Made by a program: the position numbers and the translations under genes
Shown: piece by piece, positions 31,840 to 43,300 of the stretch
How positions within the stretch are numbered: position 1 is the first letter of the stretch
Layout of the letters: each line of letters opens with the position of its first letter
Assembly: GCA_047967505.1 (NCBI GenBank)
Contig: CM106539.1
Strand: one strand, 5' to 3'
Source: Dipteris shenzhenensis
Lineage: Eukaryota > Polypodiophyta > Polypodiopsida > Gleicheniales
Length of the DNA: 64,000 nt
The notes under the pieces: model-generated
Database searches by the model: none
What the model saw: the letters and a program-made list of their open reading frames with translations, nothing else
Told to the model about the DNA's origin: nothing

Positions 31840-32045
31840 CTAACCTTGCAACTCCTCCTCCCCTCTCCTCCAACCTTGCAACCCATCCTCTCCCTCTCCT
31901 CCTCCCTCCTCCTCCTTCCTCCTCCTCCTCCCTCCTCCTCCTCCTCCTCCTCCTCTCTCCTCCTCCCCCCTCCTCTCTCTTCTTTCCCCCATGCTCTTAC
32001 ACCTTCTTCCTCTCCCACTCCTATGCTCCCCTAAACCCTTTGTTT
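31840..32045. repeat. (CTC)n/(CCT)n-rich stretch
   Basis: CTCCTCCTCC-type simple sequence of about 200 bp. The Ser/Leu/Pro frames across it are not genes. Confidence 0.85.
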
Positions 32046-32094
32046 CTCAACCCTTAAACTCCATGATCTACGAGGGAGATGAGTTCTCCACCCT

Positions 32095-32260
32095 GTACTC
32101 TACTCTGAACCTTGGATCCTCCTTCTAACCCTGGACTCCTTCTAAACCCTGGAACTCTTTTTGAACCCTGGAACCTCCTTTTGAACCCTGGAACCTCCTT
32201 CTAACCCTGAAACCTCCTTCTAACCCTTAAACTCCTCCTAAACCCTACAACCCCCAATGA
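32095..32260. repeat. About 20-bp minisatellite AACCCTGGAACCTCCTTCT
   Basis: Eight or so imperfect direct copies of AACCCTGGAACCTCCTTCT, ending TAAACCCTACAACCCCC. It resembles plant telomere repeat only in isolated words. Confidence 0.8.
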
Positions 32261-32509
32261 AGGCGAGAGCCTTCATTACTTCAACAAAGATGATTTACGT
32301 TCCTTTTACACATGCATGCACTTTGTTTGCTTACCACACTTAAGCCTACGTCTCTCACCGGAACACGACTCGAGGTCCTAAGCTACACATATACTACAAC
32401 CGACAATCCCAATATATCTGTAGGTGACAAAAAGCCTCGAAACCTTGCAAACATAGAATAACCCAGCTCTTCCTACGAAAGCAAAAGGAAAGAGCCAACA
32501 CTTAAGGTG

Positions 32510-32960
32510 ACGCACGACTATCAAATCTGATAAATTGATAAGCCTATTGATCCAAGAGGAGGATTTGAAAAAGAATTAAGGGGAGACCATGTTGAAGTCA
32601 CACTGGTAGTAAAGATGCACAATATGTAGCCCAAAGGCAAGAAGCCTTAGAAGAATGCACAACATGTTGAAAATTCTAGATCTAAGCCTAGATAGAACAA
32701 GAACAATCAAGGTCAACAAAGACAGTGGTCTTTTGCTATGTAGAAGCCATTCACAAAAAGAAAATTTATATTCTATGAATGTGGCAAAGAATGTTGTGGT
32801 GAGTAAAAGGCTAGACATGGCAACAATGGCCAAAAACGGTGGAGGGCATATGCAACAAAAGTAGAGTATGCTTTTGATGGGTCAAAAAAGGTGATGCCTG
32901 ATGCAAGATATGTTGTGTAATGACAAAAATGCTTCCAAGAAATAAGAATGAATATAAGCA
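32510..32960 (+). pseudogene. Copia-type gag relic, copy A
   Basis: Homologous to the second half of the gag relic at 54.7-55.2 kb. Protein-like words in shifting frames include KLISLLIQEEDLK and a degenerate zinc-knuckle-like FYECGKECC (about 32775). Stops and frame changes are numerous, and the first half of gag present in copy B is missing. Confidence 0.45.
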
Positions 32961-34928
32961 TTTCAAAGGGATTTAAAGAAAGAATCAAAAGAATTTAAAG
33001 AAGGAGATTCAAGAATTATTAAAGAATGGATTTAAGAAGTATTAAAGAAAGGATTTTTAAAGAGAGAAATTTAAAGAAAGAATTTCAAAGAAAGAGGAAA
33101 ATAAACTTAAAAAAGGAAAAACGGAGGGGGAGGCATGTTTTAAAAAATTTAAAGATGAAGGAATTTGAAAATGTAAAGAAACGTGTTGGGGGGGGGGGGA
33201 CACAAGTAAAGAGAGTAGAAATATAAAATAAGGGTTAGAAAAAAGAAAAAAAGGGGGGCCAGGGGGAGGGGGGGTTATTGTGGTTATGTGAGGAAATAAT
33301 CAATATAAAGGCAAATGTAGAGGTACCTATAAATCAAATAATTTGGAAGGGTATCAATAGTGAAAGGGTGGGCAACACAGTGATTTGCGTGGTGAGGAGC
33401 AACAATTAAGGAGCTGCATCTGGGTAGTGGACAAGCAATGAGACTATCTGACTATAGGCAAAGGCAAAGAAGGCACTGCATTCATGGAACAAGGTAAGAG
33501 GACAAGGTAAGACAACATAGTCAAGGCACTAAGGTGTAAAACATAATTAAATGTAAAGAGTAATGAGTGTGGCAATTGAGCATGTGGCACGATAGTTAAG
33601 GCAGAGAGCAGCAAACTAGAAGGAGGGGTAAAGAGCCAAAATTGGTGTGGGGGCAGTGGCCCAAGATGGAACAGATAGCTAACGGTGGGCAAAGTTCCAA
33701 GTGAGAGAGAACGAGCTCATTGAGAAGTTTGGAGAAGTGTAGGTAGTAGGTACAGTAGGCAGAAGTGCGGCAAGGGACTGCATAGCTTGGACAGTGGGAG
33801 GGGAACGGCTTAGAACAAAAGAGCGGGTGGTGAGTACAGGCGTGGAAGGAGGAATTTTAAAGTCTTTGTAAAGAAAGTCCAGGGAGGGGAAGAGGAGTAG
33901 TCCGGGGGGGGGGGGGGGGGAGTTGACAAGAGTTATGTTTAGTTTAGGTGAAGGGGTCTGGGGTAGTTGAGTGTAAATAGGCGGAGGTGTAGTACGAGAT
34001 AGTAGTTAAGTAGAGGGGTAGGTTTAGTTTCAAAAGTTCTATTGTTTTAAAAAGGGGGAAAGCAAGTGAAAATTAGGGAAGAAACTAAGAAAAATTAGGG
34101 GCAAGAGTGGGAGAAATTAGGGGAGAAGATACGATAAAAGGTTTGGGGGGTTGATTTATAGAAATTTAGGAGAAAGTAAAAATAAAAAATTAGAGCTTTA
34201 AGAAAAAATAGATAAAATTAAAGGGGAATTAAGAAAAATTAGGGAGTGTTAGTGAGAGAGTGTGGAGAAGAAGAGAGAGCGAGCGAGTGAGAGAGAGAGA
34301 GAGAGACAGAGATAGAGACAGAGACAGAAAGGTAGAGAGGGGTGGGTAGAAGGGTAGAGAAAAAAAAAACGAGAAGATTCTAGGAAATTTTTAAAAAAAT
34401 CTTTAAGGACAATGTTAGCATAAACATAGGATGAAATTAGGGTTAACTTAGGAACAATTTAGGAAAATTTTAGGTAAAATAGTCAAAAATAGGAGGTGAT
34501 TAGAGGAAATTAGAACTTAGGAGAAATTACAGGAACACATGGACAATTAGGAAACGAGGAAAAAGGGAAAATATAGAAAATGAAGAAAAGTTTAGGAAAA
34601 TTTTGGGAAAAAAAGAGAGAAATTAGAGCAATTAGGGAAAATTTAGGAGAAAAAGGGAGAAGTAGGAAGTAATTAGGGTGAAATAAGAGATTGGGGGATT
34701 AAGGAAAGTTTGGGAAACAATGGAAATAATACTAAAAATTAAGAGAAATTTAGGAAAATTTTAAGAAAAATTAGTTTAGAAGTTAGGGAAAGATTGGGAG
34801 AGAGGGAAATTGGGGAGGTCTAAGGTAGAGAGAGGAAATAGAAGAAAGGATGAGGAAGAGTTCAGAAAACATGTTTTTCAAGAAGGTAAAAGAATTTCAT
34901 GGCATAAATGCAAAAGGGAAGAAAGGAT

Positions 34929-35004
34929 TTTGTGTGTGTGTGTGTGTGCGTGCACGCACGCGCGCGTGTGTGTGTGCGTGCGTGCATGCGTGCGTGCGTG
35001 TGTG

Positions 35005-35036
<32 letters not shown>
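34929..35036. repeat. (TG)n/(CG)-containing microsatellite
   Basis: TGTGTG with CGTGCACGCACGCGCGCG in the middle, an alternating purine-pyrimidine tract of about 108 bp with Z-DNA potential. The equivalent in copy B (57000-57032) is pure TG and much shorter. Confidence 0.95.
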
Positions 35037-35038
<2 letters not shown>

Positions 35039-35840
35039 TAAACACTTGCTAAATCAAGACTCTGGGTCTATTTCTACAAAATCGAATCTAGATTGAAAAA
35101 GGTAAATTCACACTTGATAATAACAAGACATAGATTTCGAGACGGAGATTGAGATGGACATTGTAATTGAGATTGATATTCTACCTTTGATTGAGATTCA
35201 GATAGACTGGTGGAAGTTGGTTATTGGCATATCCAACTTATCATGCATGGTGTTGATTGGACATTGGAGAAACCACTTTTGAATGCTCCATATTTGTGGA
35301 TGAAATACTTTGTAGATTCTCTCTTTTTGAACCTTCTTTTGCAAAAATTGTGCTTCATTCAAAACACTATTCTATTGAACGGTTGTCAATTGCAATTACC
35401 ACATGGTAGATGGTATGCTTTTGATGCATCATAAAGTGTGCTATGCTTGGTACTTGTACATATACAATCCATACCACTGTCATGTCTATTGGATCCTTGG
35501 ATTCTTTTTGATGTGATACATTTCCATGTTATGTATGCCTTCCCATCTATTTTCAAGGATTTGATACATTTTAAATTGATCATGTCAATTGCATTGTCGA
35601 TGTTTCTATTGATTCTATTGAATTGGCATTGGTATTTATGAGGGCACTATTCATGGTGCAATTTTCTTATCTGTGACTTGATGTTAGTAGTGCACCTTGT
35701 AAAATAAGTGACTAGTCATGTACTTTGGACATTTAGATTTTCCTATTCTTCCATGTTCCCAAATTTTGACATTATGCTATGTTCCTATGTATTCAAAGAT
35801 GTTTCCATTGGCTGAAGTAGACACTATTTGAGTATCTAGC

Positions 35841-35844
35841 ATGT

Positions 35845-35889
<45 letters not shown>
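35841..35889. repeat. (TG)n microsatellite at a duplication breakpoint
   Basis: About 48 bp of TG starts exactly where similarity between the two duplicated copies is lost (TATCTAGCA/TGTGTG here, TATCTAGCACTTGTTATG in copy B at about 57830). Confidence 0.9.
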
Positions 35890-35890
<1 letters not shown>

Positions 35891-37994
35891 AAGATTTTAC
35901 AACACCCCGTAGCATAGCGAAAAGACAAAAGAGTGAAGCTAGAAAATGAAATAGGACAAATTAACGAAAAAGTTTGTACAAGTTGGTGAATCCCTATTTG
36001 TAAAGGAAACTAGCAGTGGGGCCATTTGTAGACATGTCTTTCTAGAAACTCTATAGAAGCTAATCTTGGATTAGTCCTAACAAGTATCACTTTTATTGAA
36101 GAGGGGACTCTACTTACCTACCACCATCCAACAAGAAAAATGATAAGAACCATGTTTTAACTTAGTTGGGAAGACAGGTGTCATTAACACCCCTCCCTTG
36201 TTATCGGGCTCACAATAAAAATAGAAGCTATGCAACAAACTTAACTAGCTAAATGTGTGCTATAAAAATGAAAGAGAATACATCAAGTTGAAATTAGTAT
36301 GGGGGTTTTTTCCAAGGATTAGGAGAAAATAAAAGTAATAAAAAGAAAAAATTAGATAAGTGTGAGAAAGATTTGTAATAAGAGAGGAGGGTTTTTTGGA
36401 AGAGAGGTTGATCATTTACAAGTGAATCATGGGATAGCAGAAAAGTTTGACATAATTATGAAGGCATGGGGGAATTAAAATGGGATTTTTGGAACATATA
36501 GAGAGATAAGAAAGGAAAAGTAACCCTAAAAGAACGTTATGAAAGAGAATTTAGTGTATGAAGAGAAGGGGGAGAGTATTTAAAATATTAGTGGGAAAAT
36601 TTTGGGGGAAAAAAGGGGAGAGAGAGAGAGAGGGAGAAGAAACAAGGAAAAGAGGGAGTTTTTTCAACTAGTTTATATTGGCAAAAGAAATCAAGTAGAA
36701 TAAAGATTTACAAGGGGGGGGGGCAAGAAAAGTGGGGGAGAGGGGGGTTGTGTTTTTTTTTAAGGAGAGGGAAAAATTAAACGAGAGAAAGAGTAGGGGG
36801 TTTTGCATTAAAAATTTTAAAAAACCTCATACTCCAAGGAGAGCCTACGGATGGGATGGTACCAAAGATCAAGGAAGTCAATGATCCTAGGAGTTGTGAC
36901 ATGGGTCACGTGTACCCAAGGATAGGAAGGCGCATGCCGAGAGGCACTCTAGGCTCTGAGATAGTCTTGTCATAGAGACACTCCAGCAGTCGCACGCTTG
37001 CACCTATGAAGAGAAGGTGGCGGCCCATGATCTAGGATGAAGGAGCAAGAGGCTAGACAATGTAGAGGCTGTGGGTAAAGTATGAACTTCAATGGGGGGT
37101 ACTACAAACTCAGTGCATAGGTGAAAGGATGAGAAAAGACGTGGGTAGGTTGCGGACCATGTCAAGGCAAAAGAATAGTGAGCTGCGTAGAGGCAAGTAG
37201 CAGCATAGTGATGCCGGAGACTGTCAATGCACAGTCTTAGGATATGTAGCAGAGTAAGGGTAGAGTGTGGGCATAGGGTATAGACTGTGGGTAGTGTGGG
37301 CAGTGGGCTAATAGTGGGCTAGAGAGAGGTTAGTTTGAGGCGGGGAAGCTTTAATAATAGGCTTATTATATAGGAGAGGGGAGGGGTAGTCGAGGAAGCA
37401 AGAGTTGGGGTTTTTTAGGGGGGAACGTTTTTCTTTTTTTGGGGTGGGGGGAATGATTTTTGGGGAGGTGGGGGGGAAAGAAACTAAGAAAATAAAGAAG
37501 GGGGAGGGATGATAGATAAGTAGAGAAGGGGGAAGAAAAGAAAAAGTCAAGGGGGGGTTGTAGAGAGCAAAATTTAGAGAGAGAGAGAGAGAGAGAGAGA
37601 GAAGGGGGGAGGAAAGGAGGGAGAGGAAGCTTGGTTATATTGTTAGTTAGTGTAGTTAGGTAGAAGTGTAGTCAGTTTGGTGGGGGAAGTTAGGGAGTCA
37701 AGGGTGGTTCAAAGGTTAGGTTAGGTGATGTTAGGTAGTATAGTTAGGTAGATAAGTGTAGAAAAAACAAGAATTAAGGGACATATAGGGAAAAGTAGGG
37801 GAAAAAGGGGGTAAGGAAAAATTAGAGGTAGATAGGGAAGAGTAGGGAAAATTAAGAGATTAGGGGGAATAAGGGGGGGTTGTTTAGAAAATTGAGTAGA
37901 ATAAAAAAGAAAAAGAAAAATTAGGACAAAATTAGAGTAATAATATACAAAAATATAGTCCACGTGAGAATCTCATATGCAATTGGTACTATCT
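35890..37994. other. Copy-A-specific noncoding sequence
   Basis: A/G-rich noncoding DNA with GA and G runs (36612-36630, 36713-36723, 37573-37600). It has no counterpart in copy B. No gene or RNA is recognised. Part of it may be internal sequence of the minus-strand copia fragment whose gag starts near 38140. Confidence 0.5.
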
Positions 37995-38140
37995 GTTGTC
38001 CTGCATTGGCTGGATTCGGCCGGCTTCATGTCCATCTCGTTAGCAGTATCCCAAAGCTCGTATGTGCTTAGGATGGTCTTCATCTTGAACTTTCAGAGTG
38101 GATAGTTAGTGCCATCCAACTTTTCACTTTTATTGAATGG
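37995..38140 (-). pseudogene. Copia gag N-terminus (minus strand, relic)
   Basis: Read on the minus strand: KLDGTNYPL, a stop, then KFKMKTILSTYELWDTANEMDMKPAES. This is the characteristic start of Ty1/copia gag (KLDGxNYxxWK), with TGA in place of the conserved Trp codon (TGG). It lies about 90 bp downstream, in minus orientation, of a matching primer-binding site. Homology fades after about 50 codons. Confidence 0.75.
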
Positions 38141-38228
38141 TGGGATTCACAATCTTGCGGGCTGGGCCATCTCTCACAATTTGCTCACAAACAGAAACAC
38201 ACTACAAAGTCTTCTTGCTAGAGCCCAA

Positions 38229-38900
38229 GCTCTGATACCATGTAAGAAAACAATACAACATCTATGCTCAATAGATAACAGGATCTCATATGCCAGAGAG
38301 AAAAGCAGATAGTACGGAGAATCAAAGATTTGATTACTATAAAACTGCTACAATAGATGGCGCTACATCCCAGCCATGCGCTCCTGTGTGAGAATCTTTG
38401 ATGGCATGCTAGAAACAGTAGAGGATGAAGGCTAGATGCTAAGGAATCATGGTTGCTGTAGCCACTGATGAATATGGGCTTCACGGGCTTGCTCTTCGGG
38501 CTTTCTCTTATATAGCCACCAGTTGTAGTCAGTTAGACCCAATTGGAAGACTGACCTAGTCTGACCAAAACGGCCAACTAGAAGTCGGTCCCAAAATAGG
38601 CCACGGACCACTCAATAAAATCGTGGAGCAGAATACAACAACTGACCTACAGAATTTGTTCGGCCCAAAGCCATCCGAGATCATCTGGGGCTCCAAACAG
38701 GCCCTGCAGCTCGAGAGTGGGCTGCCCCGATAAATGCTCCATTAACCCTTAGTGCGGTCAGTCATGGGATGCCTTCCCACACTTGCATGTAGCCTAGTTG
38801 ACAGTGTGCCAACTCTTTTTGAAGCCATCTAGCCATCAGGCCACACATGGCCCCCATCTGGTGTCCCCAAACCAGGACCTACTAGATAACCGAGCTCCTC
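38229..38900 (-). mobile_element. Copia LTR and primer-binding site (minus strand)
   Basis: GCTCTGATACCA at 38229-38240 is the reverse complement of TGGTATCAGAGC, the initiator tRNA-Met primer site of copia elements. The LTR begins at TGTAAG (38241) and carries a minus-strand TATA box (CTTATATA, 38507-38514). Its far end is not determined and is placed near 38900 only as an estimate. No second LTR is found, so the element is truncated. It is absent from copy B of the duplication. Confidence 0.65.
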
Positions 38901-39651
38901 AAATGCCTTCTCCTCATATGGGGGGCTTACAAGAAAAGTTAGTTGGCTCTCGCGTAGTTACATGAGAGTGGAGCATTGATATCTAGCAGATTATTCCCTC
39001 CATGTAGGATAGGCCCATGTGGGGGGGGGGGGATAGATAGTCCAAGAATGCAAGTTAAATAATGGGGAAAGTAGGATGAGGTGGCAAGATTCCTTGTGCC
39101 AACCCTCCACTTGTCCTCCTAGATGATTGAACGTATTATAAAATTGGAAAGAGACCAGGGGAGTATCTTAGACTTGGGATATGGGGGTTGATATATGTGG
39201 AAAAATGAGGCTGTCACACACGATTGAGAGTGCGTAATGGCCTAGCCCACATGGGAGACTTTTCCACAACACCATGCATGTGGGAGGATGCATTTATTTG
39301 GAGAGACTCCCTCTATTGGATATAAAAGGAGGGGGCTATTCCTTGATGGAACACGCTCATTCTTGTAAAGCCACCTAGCTAGTACTTTAATTTCTTCCCC
39401 CATCTTTCCTTTCAAATAAAGCATGACCCTCCTCCCTTGATGTCTCCATCTCTACATTCCTTGTCGCATCATGTACATGCTCCCCTTCCCCCTTGTGGCA
39501 TAGTCCCTCTCTTCATTCCCACCCCTCTTAATCCTTTTTCCCCACCTATGTTAATGCTTCTTCCCTCATGTTCCCTTTTCCTCTATGGCCCTCGAGCGTC
39601 GCCATGCCTTGCGTCTAGCATCATGCCTTGAATTCTTTTTAAGTTAACCGT
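38901..39651. other. Noncoding, promoter-like words only
   Basis: No gene is seen. GGATATAAAAGGAGGGGGC near 39317 resembles a TATA promoter and may belong to another LTR remnant. The rest is CT-rich. Confidence 0.4.
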
Positions 39652-39671
39652 GTGTCTGTGTGTGTGTGTGC
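39652..39671. repeat. (TG)n at the right edge of the copy-A insertion
   Basis: A short GTGTGTGTGTG followed by CATTTCAAGACAAACATCATCC, where similarity to copy B (58693-58735) resumes. Confidence 0.85.
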
Positions 39672-40908
39672 ATTTCAAGACAAACATCATCCATCTTAGA
39701 CTTATCATCAAAGATAGTACGTGATAAGATAATATTTACAAGGAGGATTTGATGAAAAAAACATGCAATTTGCTAATTTATAAATACCAAATAATATTGA
39801 AGGAGCTCCACTCACCTACATCCATTTACAAAAAGGACAAGTTAGAACAAGAACCCTTAATTGTGGGACTGCAGGCTTCAATGCATAACTCCACTTGTTA
39901 TCAATGTCACAGCATCACAAGCTATCTATAATAGCAAATAGTATCCACCTTAGATGGTGGTGCACCAAGTGGCACCTCAATGTTTGAGTTGCAAGGATCC
40001 AGATGCTCCATGGTGTAAGATTTTCACCCTTTTTGAAACACATTTTCAGATATCACCCCAAGTAGGGGGTCAAATAAAGAGCACTATATCATGAAACCCA
40101 TACTCTCGGATCATTAACATATGTTGAGGCTATAACCTTCAACTTATACATATTTTTGGTGAAGGTAACTCTGTCCAAGTCATTATCACTTCTTTTTCAC
40201 ACACATACTAGCTAATCAAAGTATGATTGGTGGTAAATAAGTTTGGAATTTCCAATAGACATGCTTAAATTATAAGGTCTAGAAAGTTCAATCCATCACA
40301 TGATATATAGGTATGTATTCTTGTAGCTTACTATATTTCATACCTTCTTTCCAATGAACATGCTAGACTGGTTTGAATAATTAGTCTACAATATGTGCTT
40401 ACTTTACTACTACTCGAAAGAGATATCTGGGCCAAGAGTTGAGAGTCTATGGTCGATTTTAGGATGCCACTTTTTCCGAGGAATGCGAGACATCAATATG
40501 CAAGATTATGATGTCCATCACATGCGATTGCTTATGTTAAGCATTGGAATACTACCAAAAGTAAATGGGATGATATCCTCATGAAGCCATGATCACCATT
40601 GTTCTTTATAGTCTCGTGTGGAGGAGATTTGACCTACCACTAGATCTTGTGGTTCTTTTAGTCGAGTAGAGTAAGCCAGAGACTTTGAACCTATTAAAAT
40701 ATTTTGGACTCAAACCGAGGAGTCTTAACAGCCATAAAATATTCTCCATAGTAGGCCATATTATGTGTACATAAGCTAGTCGTGATTGCAAGCTACTAAT
40801 TACATTGAGAGGGATATCTACTTACCCAATTATTCCTATTGTATATGATTATCCAAGTGCTACTCCATCCCTCTCATGATAATCGCTATGCATGCAATCA
40901 CCAACCTC
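39672..40908 (+). repeat. Segmental duplication copy A, middle part
   Basis: Closely matches 58718-59970 (for example ATGAAAAAAACATGCAATTTGC, CAAGTAGGGGGTCAAATAAAGAG, AGTCTATGGTCGATTTTAGGATGCC). Ends at the 5-bp target site ACCTC where the copia element begins. No gene is recognised. Confidence 0.9.
40904..40908 (+). repeat. Target-site duplication (left), ACCTC
   Basis: ACCTC directly before the 5' LTR and again at 46810-46814 directly after the 3' LTR. A 5-bp duplication is the normal length for copia integrase. The paralogous empty site at 59966-59970 has ACCTC once. Confidence 0.9.
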
Positions 40909-41081
40909 TGTGGGGGTTAAAGGTCATTGTGCCTTTAACCCGGTTATGTACAATACTCAAACACATATATAAATGAATGAAAAAGAAGATTAGGGTGGTT
41001 CTGCACCCACCAAAACTTGTGTGGCTCTCTGTCTCTCTCTCTTTCCTTCTTCTATTCTTGCTTCCTTTGAGAGCACTCTCA
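40909..41081 (+). repeat. 5' LTR (173 bp)
   Basis: Starts TGTGGGGGTTAAAGG and ends GCACTCTCA (TG...CA). TATATAAAT at 40966-40974 is a plausible TATA box. A CT-rich stretch precedes the end. 173 bp is short for a copia LTR. Confidence 0.92.
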
Positions 41082-41083
41082 AT

Positions 41084-41095
41084 TGGTATCAGAGC
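41084..41095 (+). other. Primer-binding site for initiator tRNA-Met
   Basis: TGGTATCAGAGC begins two bases after the LTR. It is complementary to the 3' end of plant initiator tRNA-Met, which primes minus-strand synthesis. Confidence 0.92.
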
Positions 41096-42521
41096 CCGGG
41101 TGATCTACCTGAGCGTGCGTGAATGCTTGAAGCTCAACAGCTCTGTGGGAGGAAGGAGAAGCTCTGTGGAAAGCTTTGTGGGCAACTTAATATGCATCTG
41201 AGTGTGTAGAGACCTTGGAGGAACCTTTGGAAAAGTTACTTTGGCTTTGCGAAGTGGTTTTGAGAGCCTGTTAAGTGTTTTCAAAGAAAAAGGCGTTTTT
41301 TGAGCTTTTCCCTGTTCCGTTCGATGACAGAGACTCCATATTGACTTGTAGAGGCAACTATTGTTTGCTTTTGGTGTCCACTTCACTTCAAGAGCTTGGA
41401 AACACCTTCATTCTTGAATCCGGGATCATTTCATTGGATTTCTGACTCACTGTGTTAGTTTCTACGTTTTTTGCCCGGGTGTTGGAACTCAAGTTTGGAG
41501 CAACCATTTGCAGATCTGTCAGTTCCGATGGACTCAGGAGGTCCTAAAACTTCTATGTTGCTCATCATTCGCACTCTGGTGGAGTTTACAAACAGCTCTA
41601 TTTCCAAAAACGTTTTTCAGTCCGTGTGTTGGACCCAGTGATTGAGACCACGGTTTCCAAAACTGTCTATCCCATTGCGTTCCGAACACCCAAAAACCCC
41701 TACCTGTCAGTTCTTGTGTGATTCGGTGGAGGATTTTCAGAGTTATAGATCTCTCTGTATTCGATTTCGTCTCTCTGTTATGCATTTTTTATTCTAAGGT
41801 TTTGAAACCTTAGATTTATGCCACATGGCAGTGGATAAGTGTTGACTCCCATTTCTCACTCATGGGTTGGGATTTTGGAGTTCTAGTAGAAGAGAGATAT
41901 TTGCATATTTTCTTGCTAATTCCGATTATGCAATGGCACCCATGTTTTGAGGCATCTCAGGTTCTATTTTCAGTAGCAGTCATTACCGTGGGACTATGAT
42001 TTCTTGAGCATACCTTATGCAGATCACTCTGGTTGCAGTTTGAGTAGTGTGCTCTCATTCGTGCTATGCATTGGGTTGCAATGGATGATTTATAGGCCAT
42101 TTGGATGCATTACGATCCTTATTGGATGCGCTGATAGGCCCAAATTGCTTTGTGGGATGCTATTTTTTATGGACGCTTTGCACATGGATGCTATTTTATG
42201 CTGGGGGACAGCTTTGACACATTGCAGATGATGCACTGATAGTGCTATGCTCTCTTGGATGAGATATTATTGATGCATATGCCAGTGGACGGTGTTTATG
42301 CTTGAGTCATTTGGCACTTATTGGCATTTTCTTTTGGGCCAGATTTGCTCATATGGATGCATAGTATATGCACATGAGTCAGATGCATCTTTTGATGCTT
42401 TGAGCTTTGAGTTTTTGGTGATATTTCACTCTATTATGGCATACACATTTGGGTGCACCTGGTATTTGGTGTGATTCTCTCTTGCAGGCACTAGCATTTG
42501 GAATTTTGTTTCATTTGCATC
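41096..42521 (+). other. Long leader between PBS and gag
   Basis: About 1.4 kb with no supported gene; small chance frames only. The word GGATGC.TTT.TATGC and relatives recur around 42100-42380. A leader this long is unusual for a copia element and may contain packaging signals or an insertion. Confidence 0.6.
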
Positions 42522-43300
42522 ATGGCATCCTCTTCCATGTCTGAAAAGGAGTTTTTCAGCATTAAAAAGTTTGATGGGACAAACTTTTCTTTGTGGAAAG
42601 AATAAATAAGGGATGTGCTTATTCAAAAGAAGCAGATTAAACCCTTGGCAGGGATTGAAGCTAAGCCTGCAAATATGTTTGAGGATGATTGGAATGAGTT
42701 GGATGCATTAGCAAAGTCTACTATTAGAATTCATCTTGCAGAGTCAGTTTATTTCACAGTAGTAAATGAGCAGACTACGGAAGATTTGTGGAAGAAACTG
42801 TGTGCCACTTATGAGAAGGAAACTGCCTCTAATAAAGTTTACCTCATGAAGAGGTTGTTTGAGCTGCAGATGAAGGAAGGGGTCTCCATTGCTTCTCACT
42901 TGAATGAATTCAATATTATTTTCAGCCAGATTCAGGCTCAAAAGATGAATTTTGATGCGGAGACTAAGGCAATATTTTTCTTATGTTCATTGCCATCCTC
43001 ATGGGATACCTTCTGTACAGCTGTCAGTAACTCTGCACCTAGTGGAGTATTGAAATTTGATGATGTTGTGGGTAGCTTGTTGGCCGAGGAGATTAGACGA
43101 AAGTCTATGGATGGCAACAAGTAGGATGCAGCCTTAAATGTGCAAAGGGGCAGATCACAGTTCAGGGGGAAGTCCCAAGAAAGAGGAAAGTCTCGTAGCA
43201 AATCCAGGGCACGGAACATTGAGTGTTACCACTGTGGCAAGAAAGGCCATCTGAAAAAGGATTGCTACAAGCTGAAAAGAGAGCAAAAGGATAAGAAAAA
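42522..43300 (+). pseudogene. Copia gag with zinc knuckle
   Basis: Starts at ATG 42522 (MASSSMSEKEFFSIKKFDGTNFSLWKE), with TAA at 42603 and TAG at 43122 in the same frame. FDGTNFSLWK and the later TTEDLWKKLCATYEK...FELQMKEGVSIASHLNEFN...CSLPSSWD are the UBN2/gag-polypeptide signature of copia capsid proteins. The zinc knuckle CYHCGKKGHLKKDC (C-x2-C-x4-H-x4-C) begins at 43224. The two stops prevent expression of a full capsid. Confidence 0.9.

Larger units (their letters stand above)
32503..35840 (+). repeat. Segmental duplication copy A, left part
   Basis: From CTTAAGGTGA near 32503 to TATCTAGCA near 35839 this matches 54729-57835 closely in the same order and orientation, with scattered indels and different microsatellite lengths. 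Most of it is A/G-rich noncoding DNA (AAATTAGGGAGAAATT-type). A 74-codon frame at 35210 recurs at 57204, but only because of the duplication. No complete gene is seen. Confidence 0.9.

Noticed and set aside
32095-32260. Interstitial telomere repeat (AACCCTAAACCCT-like words)
   Set aside because: The unit is about 20 bp (AACCCTGGAACCTCCTTCT); only one or two stretches resemble CCCTAAA by chance.
35210-35434. A 74-codon frame conserved at 57204 as a possible gene
   Set aside because: Conservation is fully explained by the segmental duplication and the neighbouring noncoding DNA is equally similar.
38901-39420. A second complete LTR for the minus-strand copia fragment
   Set aside because: I could not find a repeat of the 38241 LTR start or a matching TG/CA end; only a TATA-like word is present.
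41084-41095. A tRNA gene near GGTATCAGAGC
   Set aside because: It is the primer-binding site next to an LTR; no cloverleaf is present. I saw no tRNA or rRNA gene in the window.
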